A stretch of DNA of 64,000 bases, taken from NCBI GenBank assembly GCA_949775045.1, contig OX459096.1:45106379-45170378 (forward strand), given 5' to 3'. Shown in pieces: positions 48,495-58,655 of the stretch. Both the position numbers and the translations under genes were made by a program. Below the pieces are notes generated by a model. It was not told where the DNA came from, made no database searches, and saw nothing but the letters and a program-made list of their open reading frames with translations. This stretch comes from Metridium senile. Taxonomy: Eukaryota > Cnidaria > Anthozoa > Actiniaria > Metridiidae. Numbering within the stretch: the first letter of the stretch is position 1; each line of letters starts with the position of its first letter.

Positions 48495-51400
48495 ATGGCT
48501 GGATATTTTGGTCATGTACCAACATATCCTATCGGTAGTGCTCATGGAATGGCAATGACACCACCAAATATTGATTTCTTTAATCACATGGGGTCGAATT
48601 CTTGTGGTAAGTTCGCTTCATTTCAAACTAAAAACATCTCATGAAGACTCTTTTTTATTTAAATACTGTTCTTTTCTCGAAAATGAGCCAAGGTCGAGAC
48701 GTGCTCTTAGTGTTGTTTTTTTTTTGCTATCTGGGTGATGTATTTTTCCTTCAACCTTGTGTTGTGCATTAAATGTCTGCTAACATGGTTGGTTTAGAAT
48801 TCACATGGCCCAGTGTGTGGGTTTGTCAGTGCTGTTGTTAGCGTTCCGGTTTGTCCTACATGTGTTTTCCGTAAGCGCGTTGACATTCTCCGAGTTGGTC
48901 CAACAGTGGTAGTAGTCATCGTTCATGCTTCATCGATAACTTAAAATATCAGCACATGAGAGAGGACAAAACTAAAACATCAACAAAAGGAAACACTAAT
49001 ACCCTCTAGCAAAAAAAGATAACATTCGAAATAGATATTTTTAATCTTCAAATGTCCCATGGGATTACTGACCCTGGTTTTTTTCCGTCTTTTTACCCTA
49101 GAAGAATCATAATCGCATTAATTTTAATAATTAACGAAATCACAGTTTTTAAGTTTCTGAAAAACGTAGGCTAAAGAGGGCTGTGTTTTCAACTTGCCCC
49201 TAGAAATATCTTTACCCTGATAAATAATAATGATAGAATAGAAAGCTTTTGTCTACGAGAAATAATGGTAACAAATATAGCACTAAGTACAAGTCTGTCC
49301 ATAAGTAATAGGGCACCCCATAGATATTAATTAATGGATACTGGTATAAAAGCTTTATGACTATAAAGTTGATATAAATTTAGATAACTAACTAGTAGGC
49401 TTTTATAAAATAATAAATACAAACAAGGTTTTTGTCAAATAATTGACTTTTTGAAGAGTGAAAGTACAAACGCCGGCCCGGTTTTCATAACTTTTTAGTA
49501 GCTATTTTTTCAAGCAGTTGTTTATAGCTGAGACTGCATTCACAGTATGAAATGTAAACATAACTATCGTCTGTGTGAATTTAAAAATAGAAGTTGATGT
49601 AAAAACGAGAGATTTGTATCCATATTTGATGACGTCCAGCAAGTCTTTCACTTAATCCTCGCAAAAAATTACCGCCCTCAAAGAACCTCGCCGCAATGTG
49701 GAACAAGTCTTTCCCCAAGTTATTTTAAATAAGTTGCAAGAGTTATTTTGTTATAATAAGTTGAAAGCATGTATCGAGGTAATAATCACTTGTGTATACT
49801 GTTGTGAAACTGTGCTCTTGCGGTATAGTAATATTTACAGACCTCTTATACTGCGGGAGATGTTAAGCTATCCGCCCATAGTACCAATAACAAAACACAA
49901 TAATTGACAAGACTAACATGCTAATATGCACAAACTATAAGGGCCTGATAAAGCATCATATTAAGGGAGGATTTGTATTAGTTCTATCGCATTCTAAAGC
50001 TCAGTGCACCTATTGATATATTTGTTGTTGTTTTTTTTTTATGTTCAGCACATCCATCAAGAAAACAAAGAAGAGAGAGAACAACATTTACAAAGAATCA
50101 ACTTGAAGTATTGGAGGAACTTTTTGGAAAGACTCGATATCCTGATATCTTTATGAGAGAAGAAGTCGCTGCAAAAATCAATCTACCAGAATCAAGGGTA
50201 CAGGTAGGTGTATTTTCTCTATTCGGATTATAATCCCACGGGTAATAGGAGATTATTAAAGCCGGACTATGTCTAGACACCGTGTGCCCTGTATTTTGTA
50301 TACAAGTTCCCTACAGAGGTCCAACGTGTTTTGATGAAATACTGTATATACTACTTTGTTATAAAATACTGAAATTGCATCTTTTGTTTGTGTGTCAGTT
50401 TCTCACTTGTTCCTTGATATGATTGTTTATTGGTATGTTAAGTCGACTCTTTAGTTTGTTTTTCATTTATTTGTTAGTTTGTTTTCATTTGTTTGTTGGT
50501 TTGTTCATTTATTTAGTCGTTCGGTTAGTGTTCATTTGTCCGTTTGTTTGTCTGTTTTATTGTTCGTTTGCTGGCCATTTGTTCATTTGGAGCTCATTGG
50601 TTTAGTTGTCCATTTGTTAGGTCGTTCCTTTGGTGTTCATTAGTTTAGTTGTCCATTTGTTCGTTTGTTTGGAGTTCATTGGTTTAGTTGTCCATTTGTT
50701 AGGTCGTTCCTTTGGTGTTCATTGGTTTAGTTGTCCATTTGTTCGTTCGTTTGGAGTGCATTGGTTTAGTTGTCCATTTGTTAGGTCGTTTGTTTGGTGT
50801 TCATTGGTTTAGTTGTCCATTTGTTAGTTCGTTCGTTTGGAGTTCATTGGTTTAGTTGTCCATTTGTTCGTTCGTTTGGAGTTCATTGGTTTTGTTGTCC
50901 ATTTGTTCGTTCGTTTGGAGTTCATTGGTTTAGTTGTCCATTTGTTAGTTCGTTCGTTTGGAGTTCATTGGTTTAGTTGTCCATTTGTTAGTTCGTTCGT
51001 TTGGAGTTCATTGGTTTTGTTGTCCATTTGTTAGTTCGTTCGGAGTTCATTGGTTTTGTTGTCCATTTGTTAGTTCGTTCGGTTAGTGTGTTCATTGGTT
51101 TTGTTGTCCATTTGTTAGTTCGTTCGTTTAAAGTTCATTGGTTTTGTTGTCCATTTGTTAGTTCGTTCGTTTAAAGTTCATTGGTTTTGTTGTCCATTTG
51201 TTAGTTCGTTCGTTTGGAGTTCATTGGTTTAGTTGTCCATTTGTTAGTTCGTTCCTTTGCAGTGCATTGGTTTAGTTGTCCATTTGTTTAGTCGTTCGGT
51301 TAGTGTGTTCATTTGTCGGTTTGTTTGTTTGTTTTATTGTTTGTTTGCTCGCTCGCTCGTTCGCTTAGAGTTCATTGGTTTAGTTGTCCATTTGTTAGTT

Positions 51401-52439
51401 CGTTCGTTTGGAGTTCAATGGCTTAGTTGTCCATTTGTTAGTTCGTTCGTTTGGACTTCCTCAGTTTAGTTGTTCATCCAATTCATTCATTCAATCGTTT
51501 ATTTGTTCGCTCGTTTGTAGATTCCTTCTTTTTTATTACGTATTTTTCGTATTGTTTGTTCGTTCATTCAATTATTGTTCGTTCATTTTGGATTCGTTTA
51601 TTCATTAATATGGCCTTTAATTTCGTTATTTTTCTCGTCTGTAGCGTCTGTAACTGTATTATGATAATAACAATAAATTGTATTTTATAGAGCGCTATTT
51701 CCCCATGGTTCAACTATTCATTCATTTTTTTTCTTATTTATCGTAATTCAGCTCATTTTATTTTCCATACTAGATTTTGTTCCTATATTTTTTGTCTGTT
51801 TATATATTGGTTGGTTTGTGTATTTGGCCGATCGTTAACTCATTTTTTTCGTTACTACATTTATTCTTAATTCATACATCTTTCATTTTAAAGTATTATT
51901 TATTCATGACCCTTTTATATCATCCTTTTATTCACCCTTTTATATCATTATTCCTTTATCATTGTGGAATAATTTCGTATTTTTCTGACGATATTTCGTT
52001 TGCTATCCAGGTTTGGTTTAAGAATAGAAGAGCGAAATCAAGACAGTTAGAAAAATCAAGCGATAGCAAACAAAATTCTGAGAAAAAATCCAGCTCCCCG
52101 CCATCGACTCCAACGTCGCCACCAACACCAGTGAGCAGCAGCAGCAACAACAAAGAACCACCACCACCCAAGAAATCAAGCCCTTCGCCTTACGACCTGC
52201 CCAGTTGCAGTGGGAGTAACTTGTGGCATCCTGTAGCCACAACGCATTCTATGATTCCAAACCAAAATTTCCCTCAAGTTTTGACGAATACGTCTGGCCC
52301 AGTTTTCATGCCCCCACCGCCTCAAGGGCCTTACCATCGACCAATGACAAACCCTAACTGTTCGTACAACATGGCGTCACCTTACATGCATTCATCTGCC
52401 CAGATGATGGGAAACCCTTACGGGCAAGCACATATCTAA
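48495..52439 (+). CDS. Otx: Otx-class homeobox transcription factor
   Basis: Nuclear DNA-binding protein of the orthodenticle family, which patterns anterior or oral tissues in animals. Coding exons are 48495-48606, 50049-50203 and 52011-52439 (GT-AG introns, frame kept), giving 231 residues; the ATG has a good context (ACAATGG). The homeodomain is residues 44-103, [19 protein letters not shown]... to [12 protein letters not shown], with lysine at position 50 (residue 93), the Otx/Bicoid hallmark that prefers TAATCC. The last intron falls between homeodomain positions 46 and 47, the split common in paired-class genes. Position 56 is serine, where bilaterian Otx usually has cysteine. The C-terminus is Ser/Pro-rich with polyproline and no glutamine run; NLWHP may be a diverged WSP motif. 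Which cnidarian Otx paralogue it is cannot be told here. Confidence 0.93.
50225..50236. promoter_or_regulatory. GGATTATAATCC double K50 homeodomain site
   Basis: Perfect 12-bp palindrome made of two TAATCC half sites, the preferred sequence of Otx/Bicoid-type K50 homeodomains, 22 bp inside the intron that follows the first homeobox exon. It suggests autoregulation by Otx or a related factor. Chance cannot be excluded without conservation data. Confidence 0.35.
50440..51480. repeat. 1-kb minisatellite inside the homeobox intron, 39-43 bp unit
   Basis: Some twenty units built on GTTCATTGGTTTAGTTGTCC followed by ATTTGTTAGTTCGTTCGTTT and GGA, with length variants lacking AGTT. It fills more than half of the intron between the two homeobox exons. 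It leaves several short plus-strand frames open, encoding periodic peptides such as FIGLVVHL; these are not genes. Confidence 0.92.
51481..52010. other. remainder of the third Otx intron
   Basis: T-rich sequence ending in the acceptor TTTGCTATCCAG at 52010. It contains TTTTATAGAGCGCT near 51685, a word I associate with ends of dispersed repeats. The frame upstream of 52011 is open by chance and is not coding. Confidence 0.7.
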
Positions 52440-52824
52440 TACATTAGGTCTTCTTGTAAATAGTAATCACGTGCTAGTGAGATTATTTAAACAGCAGTGT
52501 CGTTATGCTGTTGATTGGTTATTCAGTTTGTAGTAGGTGCAGCCGATAAAAACGCGGTGATATCATGACCCCACGGCGAGGTCTAAGCCTATCAGTCTGT
52601 TAATCTCCCTTAGATACAAACAACTACGTCCTTGTTGTACTAGCTATTGATTCACGGCAATTGCCTTAATGAAGAATATTATCGAAAACCCTTATTAAAA
52701 GAGGCTTTACGGAGGATATGTTACAAGGATTTTAAGGCGTATTATTGCGCTACTTTCACAGGATTGTATTGAGCGATTATAATACGAATGAAACATAATT
52801 GTTACTTTGTACTCAGGAAGTTAC

Positions 52825-53040
52825 AGTGCGAATCAAAAAACCGTAGGCACCTAGAAATATTTTAGAAATCGTTTATTATTCGTTGAACAACTCAGAAACA
52901 AATATATCACCGTAAGAAGTTTGACTGATGTGTAGTATGTATGATAAACATGTTGTAGTTAGAGTTGTTTGGGAGTTGTTCAACGAACGATAAACGATTT
53001 TTAAAATATTTTTGGTGACCAAGGTTTTTCGATTCGCACT
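52825..53040. mobile_element. 216-bp MITE with AGTGCGAATC ends
   Basis: Inverted arms of about 70 bp; the ends are AGTGCGAATCAAAAAACC and GGTTTTTCGATTCGCACT, with CGTTGAACAACTC further in on both sides. It begins 386 bp after the Otx stop codon, so it may lie in the Otx 3' untranslated region or just beyond. Confidence 0.8.
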
Positions 53041-53072
53041 CTAATGCGCGCTTTCTGAAAACCCTACCAGAT

Positions 53073-53120
53073 CACGTGGATGAATAGGGTCACGTGATTC
53101 ACAAAACATTTTACCACGTG
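53073..53120. promoter_or_regulatory. cluster of three CACGTG E-boxes
   Basis: CACGTG at 53073-53078, 53091-53096 and 53115-53120. The middle one reads GTCACGTGAT, an M-box (MITF/TFE-type bHLH site). Three copies in 48 bp are unusual, but function is unknown. Confidence 0.4.
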
Positions 53121-53868
53121 ATTTAGAAGACTATTTCCGAATCAAAAATTAGAATATAACTTTTAACTTCATACTTACTTTACGTTTTAGTCGTTCATGT
53201 TTTTATTTTGCTTTAAAAACACAGATCAACTCAAAATTCTATAATATATAAATGGTATACATACTATTGCAGAGATTCAATTGAGAACAAGGAATTATTA
53301 TATTACGCAGCCTATACTAGTTTACTCGCTAGTTTTCAATTATTATATTAGTTAAACTTAATTGTTGTACATTAAAAATAGCACATTATTTGTTCAGTCT
53401 ATAACATTGAACCCAGGCTCAATGTGCTATTAAAGTACATTAAGAGACTGGGTACCACCTTCCTTTACACAATTTAGAACGCTTTTTCAATTTTTTAAAC
53501 ATTTGGTTGAATATTCATAGGATTCTATATTAACTTGTAACTTCAAGACGCCAAGGATGCTCATTGAACCTACAGACAACCGATTGACCAATTTTGAGTC
53601 ATAGAACTAGAGCGAAAACTCTACTGAAAACCATGAAAAGCAAAATAGTTTTTCACTAATAGTGTCTATTTTTTTCCCTCAACCAGAAACATCAAATACA
53701 AAATGAAATACCTCATTACAACTTTACTTGTCTTTGATAGTGACTAGTAGTCACTAAATATGAATCATTTTTCTTTCATGGTATAGTATTTGCGCTCTAG
53801 TATGCAGTCTTCGCCTCAAAAGGCCATTTGCATAATGACGTCATTTAACTACTAGTACCAGGGCCTAC

Positions 53869-54028
53869 TCCGGATCATAAGATCGCTCAAAATCGCCTTA
53901 GATTTTAGGAGCTTTTTGCTAAGATCGCCTTAGATTTTAAGAGCTTTTTGCTAAGATCGCCTTAGATTTTAGGAGCTTTTTGCTAAAATCGCCTAAAATT
54001 ACGGCGATTTTAGGACCCGGAGTAGGCC
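53869..54028. mobile_element. element with GGCCTACTCCGG ends and 32-bp internal repeats
   Basis: GGCCTACTCCGG at the left is mirrored by CCGGAGTAGGCC at the right. Between them a 32-bp unit starting ATCGCCTTAGATTTTAGGAG recurs at 53892, 53924, 53956 and 53988, each start exactly 32 bp after the last. CTAGTAC lies on both sides, consistent with a 7-8 bp target duplication of a hAT-like element, though the exact ends are ambiguous. Confidence 0.7.
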
Positions 54029-54186
54029 TAGTACTAGAATGCTTAACGTATCTTATTCAGATTTTTATTGACTCCCTCTAGAGAATACCAAAACAATTGA
54101 CACTTATTATTTAACAAAAGTATATGAAGCTATCATGCGAATGGCCTATTGTAGGAACTTAGTCAAAATGTAGACAAAACCAGTAC

Positions 54187-54310
54187 TAGAGTGATTTTCA
54201 TTTGACCGTGAAAGAAAAGCGACTATTTAGTTCGTATTTGTTGGTAAAGAACAAAAGTAACAACTATATTAGTTTGCCAATTCTTTGACGGTCATATGAA
54301 AATCACTCTA
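54187..54310. mobile_element. 124-bp MITE with TAGAGTGATTTTCAT ends
   Basis: Arms of about 30 bp: TAGAGTGATTTTCATTTGACC and its complement ending GAAAATCACTCTA. TA at both ends is compatible with a Tc1/mariner-type target site, but TA is its own complement and so proves little. Confidence 0.7.
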
Positions 54311-54991
54311 TCGAGGATAATGCTAAGCAACGAAGAACTCAAAATTGGTGCATCTTATAACTAATCTATTGTTCTGGTCTGACCAACCTCTTTGAGTTAG
54401 TGTTCCCACGTGAATACGAGGCTAGTCTGTCCAGAGGAATAGCTAGTGGCAATATTCAATTGAGCGACTTTAATATGAACGTAGTGCTGATCTATATAGG
54501 AATAAATGTGTATAGTTTAATACTTCTACTATATCGCTAATGATCACCTCAAATTGTTATTCGCTTACAGAACTTTATTTATGACTAATTATATATATAT
54601 TAGACAATTGTAACAATGATTAAACTACTTGGAAATCATGGAACCTTGAAAATATTAATTAAAATGGTCATTCTGATATTTACATACTTGCCTTTGTTTA
54701 TACCTCTTTATGTGTATGAACCTATACATTATTCAAGATGGAAATAGTTGATTTTCTGTGATTTCATTTTATCATAGGACATAGAACGTGAAACTCCTGT
54801 CACTACTCCGTTGTTTACTGGAAATCTATTGTATTCTTTGTTAGCTTCGTTCTATTGTTTAACTTGGAGTCTTTTGTGTTTCTATTGAATTACGTGACTG
54901 TGTCCGGTACAAGGAGGAGGAACTTTTGTAATTCTTAATTCTGACAAAGTGCTGATCTCAAAAGAACAGACGTTTAACGTGATTAGTATCT

Positions 54992-55073
54992 GGTAGCGTG
55001 GCCGAGTGGTCTAAGGCGCTGGTTTTAGGCACCAGTCTCGTAAGAGGCGTGGGTTCGAATCCCACCGCTGCCA
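54992..55073 (+). tRNA. tRNA-Leu (UAG), copy 1
   Basis: 82-nt cloverleaf. Acceptor GGTAGCG pairs with CGCTGCC and is followed by discriminator A. The D arm holds the A box (GTGGCCGAGTGG), the anticodon stem CTGGT/ACCAG encloses loop TTTAGGC (anticodon UAG, reads CUA), there is a long variable arm typical of leucine tRNAs, and the T arm is GTGGGTTCGAATCCCAC. A TTCTTTT terminator follows. Confidence 0.95.
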
Positions 55074-55144
55074 TTCTTTTGCATTTCATTATTCTGAAAA
55101 AGTACCGATCTCAAAAGAACAGACGTTTAACGTGATTATTATCT

Positions 55145-55226
55145 GGTAGCGTGGCCGAGTGGTCTAAGGCGCTGGTTTAAGGCACCAGTCTCGTAAGAGG
55201 CGTGGGTTCGAATCCCACCGCTGCCA
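55145..55226 (+). tRNA. tRNA-Leu (AAG), copy 2
   Basis: Same body as copy 1 but the anticodon loop is TTAAGGC, giving AAG (reads CUU, and CUC once A34 is converted to inosine). Followed by a TTCTTTT terminator and a spacer of the CCTAATTTGG type. Confidence 0.95.
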
Positions 55227-55297
55227 TTCTTTTGCATTTCCTAATTTGGACAAAGTACCGATCTCAAAAGAACAGACGTTTAACGTGATTATTATCT

Positions 55298-55379
55298 GGT
55301 AGCGTGGCCGAGTGGTCTAAGGCGCTGGTTTTAGGCACCAGTCTCGTAAGAGGCGTGGGTTCGAATCCCACCGCTGCCA
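55298..55379 (+). tRNA. tRNA-Leu (UAG), copy 3
   Basis: Same body as copy 1, anticodon loop TTTAGGC. It is followed by a spacer of the type otherwise linked to AAG copies (CCTTAATTTGG), suggesting exchange between units. Confidence 0.95.
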
Positions 55380-55451
55380 TTCTTTTGCATTCCCTTAATT
55401 TGGACAAAGTACCGATCTCAAAAGAACAGACGTTTAACGTGATTAGTATCT

Positions 55452-55533
55452 GGTAGCGTGGCCGAGTGGTCTAAGGCGCTGGTTTTAGGCACCAGTCTCG
55501 TAAGAGGCGTGGGTTCAAATCCCACCGCTGCCA
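55452..55533 (+). tRNA. tRNA-Leu (UAG), copy 4
   Basis: Anticodon UAG. The T loop reads TTCAAAT instead of TTCGAAT, a variant compatible with function (purine at 57). Confidence 0.94.
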
Positions 55534-55604
55534 TTCTTTTGCATTTCATTATTCTGAAAAAGTACCGATCTCAAAAGAACAGACGTTTAACGTGATTAGT
55601 ATCT

Positions 55605-55686
55605 GGTAGCGTGGCCGAGTGGTCTAAGGCGCTGGTTTTAGGCACCAGTCTCGTAAGAGGCGTGGGTTCAAATCCCACCGCTGCCA
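55605..55686 (+). tRNA. tRNA-Leu (UAG), copy 5
   Basis: Same as copy 4, including TTCAAAT in the T loop; the two copies and their spacers look like a recent duplication. Confidence 0.94.
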
Positions 55687-55757
55687 TTCTTTTGCATTTC
55701 ATTATTCTGAAAAAGTACCGATCTCAAAAGAACAGACGTTTAACGTGATTATTATCT

Positions 55758-55839
55758 GGTAGCGTGGCCGAGTGGTCTAAGGCGCTGGTTTTAGGCACCA
55801 GTCTCGTAAGAGGCGTGGGTTCGAATCCCACCGCTGCCA
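55758..55839 (+). tRNA. tRNA-Leu (UAG), copy 6
   Basis: Same body as copy 1, anticodon UAG, TTCGAAT T loop, TTCTTTT terminator. Confidence 0.95.
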
Positions 55840-55910
55840 TTCTTTTGCATTTCATTATTCTGAAAAAGTACCGATCTCAAAAGAACAGACGTTTAACGTG
55901 ATTATTATCT

Positions 55911-55992
55911 GGTAGCGTGGCCGAGTGGTCTAAGGCGCTGGTTTAAGGCACCAGTCTCGTAAGAGGCGTGGATTCGAATCCCACCGCTGCCA
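55911..55992 (+). tRNA. tRNA-Leu (AAG), copy 7, damaged T stem
   Basis: Anticodon AAG. The T arm reads GTGGATTCGAATCCCAC: the conserved G53 is A, which breaks the invariant G53-C61 pair and also alters the polymerase III B box (GATTC instead of GGTTC-type). It is probably weakly expressed or nonfunctional. Confidence 0.85.
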
Positions 55993-56063
55993 TTCTTTTG
56001 CATTTCCTAATTTGGACAAAGTACCGATCTCAAAAGAACAGACGTTTAACGTGATTATTATCT

Positions 56064-56145
56064 GGTAGCGTGGCCGAGTGGTCTAAGGCGCTGGTTTTAG
56101 GCACCAGTCTCGTAAGAGGCGTGGGTTCAAATCCCACCGCTGCCA
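56064..56145 (+). tRNA. tRNA-Leu (UAG), copy 8
   Basis: Anticodon UAG with the TTCAAAT T-loop variant seen in copies 4 and 5. Confidence 0.94.
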
Positions 56146-56216
56146 TTCTTTTGCATTTCATTATTCTGAAAAAGTACCGATCTCAAAACAACAGACGTTT
56201 AACGTGATTATTATCT

Positions 56217-56298
56217 GGTAGCGTGGCCGAGTGGTCTAAGGCGCTGGTTTAAGGCACCAGTCTCGTAAGAGGCGTGGGTTCGAATCCCACCGCTGCCA
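56217..56298 (+). tRNA. tRNA-Leu (AAG), copy 9
   Basis: Anticodon AAG, intact T arm. The downstream terminator is weaker, TTCTTTAATTTTGC, so the first four-T run comes slightly later. Confidence 0.94.
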
Positions 56299-56374
56299 TT
56301 CTTTAATTTTGCATTTCCTAATTTTGCCAAAGTGTTGTTCTCAAAAGAATGTACGTTTCACTTGATTATAATCT

Positions 56375-56406
56375 GGTAGCGTGGTGCTGGTTTAAGGCAC
56401 CAGTCT
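56375..56406 (+). pseudogene. truncated tRNA-Leu (AAG) copy 10
   Basis: Keeps GGTAGCGTGG, then jumps to TGCTGGTTTAAGGCACCAGTCT and ends: the D arm is deleted and the variable arm, T arm and 3' acceptor strand are gone. It marks the decayed right edge of the array. Confidence 0.9.
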
Positions 56407-57179
56407 ATATTTGTCCGTAGGAAGGATGAGTCACTCTCGAGCTCGGACAATACAATTTGACGCGTGGAGGTCACATGATTGACTAGAAGCTTTATACCTG
56501 ATAAAGCCTTTCATATAGTATTCTATATAAACACGCATCTATATACAAAGATAGGTGTACATATGTCTTTATCGAATACTAGAGTGTTTGTTCAAGCTAG
56601 GTGCTCTAGTAATGTTTAAAGGCCGATAATGAAGACTTGATTGAATTATGTAATACAAATAAATATAATGCTATATGACTTGAACAGGGACTTGAACTAA
56701 AACTGAAAGCACTCGGACTTGAAAATTTCAGTTCAAGTCCGCTTGGACGTACTTACGCTGGTTTCAATACCTGCATGTGATCAAAATCGCGGCATCGGGT
56801 TGGCTAATTACTTCATGAATAATGAATGAGTTTTTTAATTAGGTTTAAAGCCTTACGCATGTGACCAAATTGGTCCAACTGATTGGACTAAAGGTTTATG
56901 CATTGTTGAGTTTTTTTAAGTACAGTAAACAGCCGGTTCAGGCTGATGGGTTTCTTATATATCGGGTGTTAGAGAGAAAGTAGGCTGAAGATGTTCTTAT
57001 AAAGATGTTCTTAAAACTTTATGTATGGTAGCTCCAGGAAATCTTTATAGAAGGATCAGGCTGTACTAGATGCCATACAGTTAAGTATGGCCCCTTTGGA
57101 ATTGAGCCAAAAACTAAATTAGGCTTCTCTAAACAAAATGAAGTCAAATTTACTCTAGCAACTCCAATCCCTTCATCGA
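56407..57179. other. noncoding spacer
   Basis: No gene recognised. A short self-complementary patch is present at about 56689-56750 (ACTTGAACT...AGTTCAAGT words). Confidence 0.5.
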
Positions 57180-57259
57180 AATACTGTGTGTTTGTAATGG
57201 TCCAGCACACATACTTAGATCAGCCCCACTGTTCTCTAATTTTTGATACCCTTTTTTTA

Positions 57260-58655
57260 CATATTAAGATCATGTTTCATGCCGATGTTCGTCCGCGGCT
57301 CAAGAAGGCTGGGTCGGAGCCTTTATTCAAGAACCCTCGCCCGACTGAATTAATCTCTCGTTTATGTCAAAGCTCACTGAGAGGGTTGTGTTCAATCAGA
57401 CTCATGAACACTGTATGGCAAACGAGCTCTATCCCAAGGAACAATCTTAATATCGCAAGCTTCACAGCACTAAGACGGCTCTTCTCCGAGTCAAGAACGA
57501 CATTTTAATGAATATGAACAAACAGCATGTAACATTGTTGGTCCTGTTAGATCTTAGCTCCGCTTTTAATACTGTCGACCACACAATCCTTCTTGATCGT
57601 CTTTACTCAACATTTGGTATCACAGGTTCAGCTCATTCATGGTTTGCGTCATAATTAAACAAACGTTCACAGTTTGTATTGGTAAATGGAGCAACATCAA
57701 AGCAGTTTCACTTGAAGTACGGGGTTCCACAGGGTTCGTGCCTAGGCCCTCTGATATTTATACTATATGTGAGCAAATTATTTAGCATACTTAAAGATCA
57801 CCTCCCCAACGCTCACGCCTACGCAGATGACACGCAACTATACGTTGCATTTAAGCCAGATGACACCGCTGATCAAGACGCTGCAGTCATAGCTATGCAA
57901 AGTGCTATCGATGAGATCAAGACATGTATGATCACAGACAAACTTAAACTCAACGATGATAAGTCGGAATTCATCATTATTGGTACAAGGCAACAGCTTG
58001 CCAAAGTCAGCATTGACACCCTTCGTGTATGTAGGAAACGCCCAACTAACGCCACTTAGTGAAATCAGGAACTTAGGACTGTAGGATGCTGGTTTGACTC
58101 TCAGCTTAGTTTGAGTACGCACATTAATAAAGTGTGCAAAAGCTACTTTTTACCATCTACACAGTATCAGGAAAATTAGGAGAATTTTGGATCATGAAAG
58201 TACAAAGACCCTGGTGAACGCTTTAGCCAAGCTGCATTGACTATTCTAACATCCTGCTTTATGGAACACCTCAAACTCAACTACAGAAACTACAACTACA
58301 GAGAGTGCAAAATACAGCTGCACGACGTATCTGCAACATTCAACGCTTTGACCATATCACCCCTGCTCTTAAAGAACTCCTAACATATAAAGCCATCCAC
58401 GGACTGACGCCATCTTATATGACTGAGCTTGTTAATATTTGAATTCCATCTCGATATCATCTACGATCAAATGACGAACTCCTCCTCATACCATCAACAG
58501 TAAGCACACTAAAAACCTTAGGCGACTGGGGGTTTGTATCAGCAGCACTCATGCTATGGAACTCCCTACCAAATGAAATCCGCGAAGCAAAGACCGTTGA
58601 ACATTTTAAAAAGTTATTAAAGACATATTATTTTAGGAAAGCGTTTCAGAAATAG
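57260..58655 (+). pseudogene. dead CR1/jockey-like LINE, reverse transcriptase part
   Basis: Remnant of a non-LTR retrotransposon. Reading across frames gives NLSFMSKLTERVVFNQ, LDLSSAFNTVDHTILLDRL, GVPQGSCLGPLIF (near 57721) and the catalytic YADDTQLY (near 57823), in the order of a non-LTR reverse transcriptase. A C-terminal LWNSLPNEIREAKT-type motif lies near 58560. It is broken by an in-frame TAA at 57653-57655 and several frameshifts (before 57370, near 57440 and near 58040-58080); the endonuclease half is missing, so it is 5' truncated. The longest intact piece is 126 codons, 57679-58059. It cannot move on its own. Confidence 0.9.

Larger units (their letters stand above)
54958..56374 (+). 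repeat. tandem array of tRNA-Leu units, 153-154 bp period
   Basis: Gene starts are spaced 153, 153, 154, 153, 153, 153, 153 and 153 bp. Each unit carries a conserved upstream block (AAAAGAACAGACGTTTAACG) and one of two downstream spacer types, CATTATTCTG or CCTAATTTGG. The upstream block may be the shared polymerase III promoter extension or only co-amplified sequence. Confidence 0.93.

Noticed and set aside
50423..51608. Series of plus-strand frames encoding [12 protein letters not shown] peptides
   Set aside because: By-product of the 39-43 bp minisatellite in the Otx intron; no splice or start context.
51777..52010. In-frame upstream extension of the last Otx exon
   Set aside because: The frame is open by chance through intron sequence; the acceptor at 52010 joins exactly to homeodomain position 46, so the extension is not coding.
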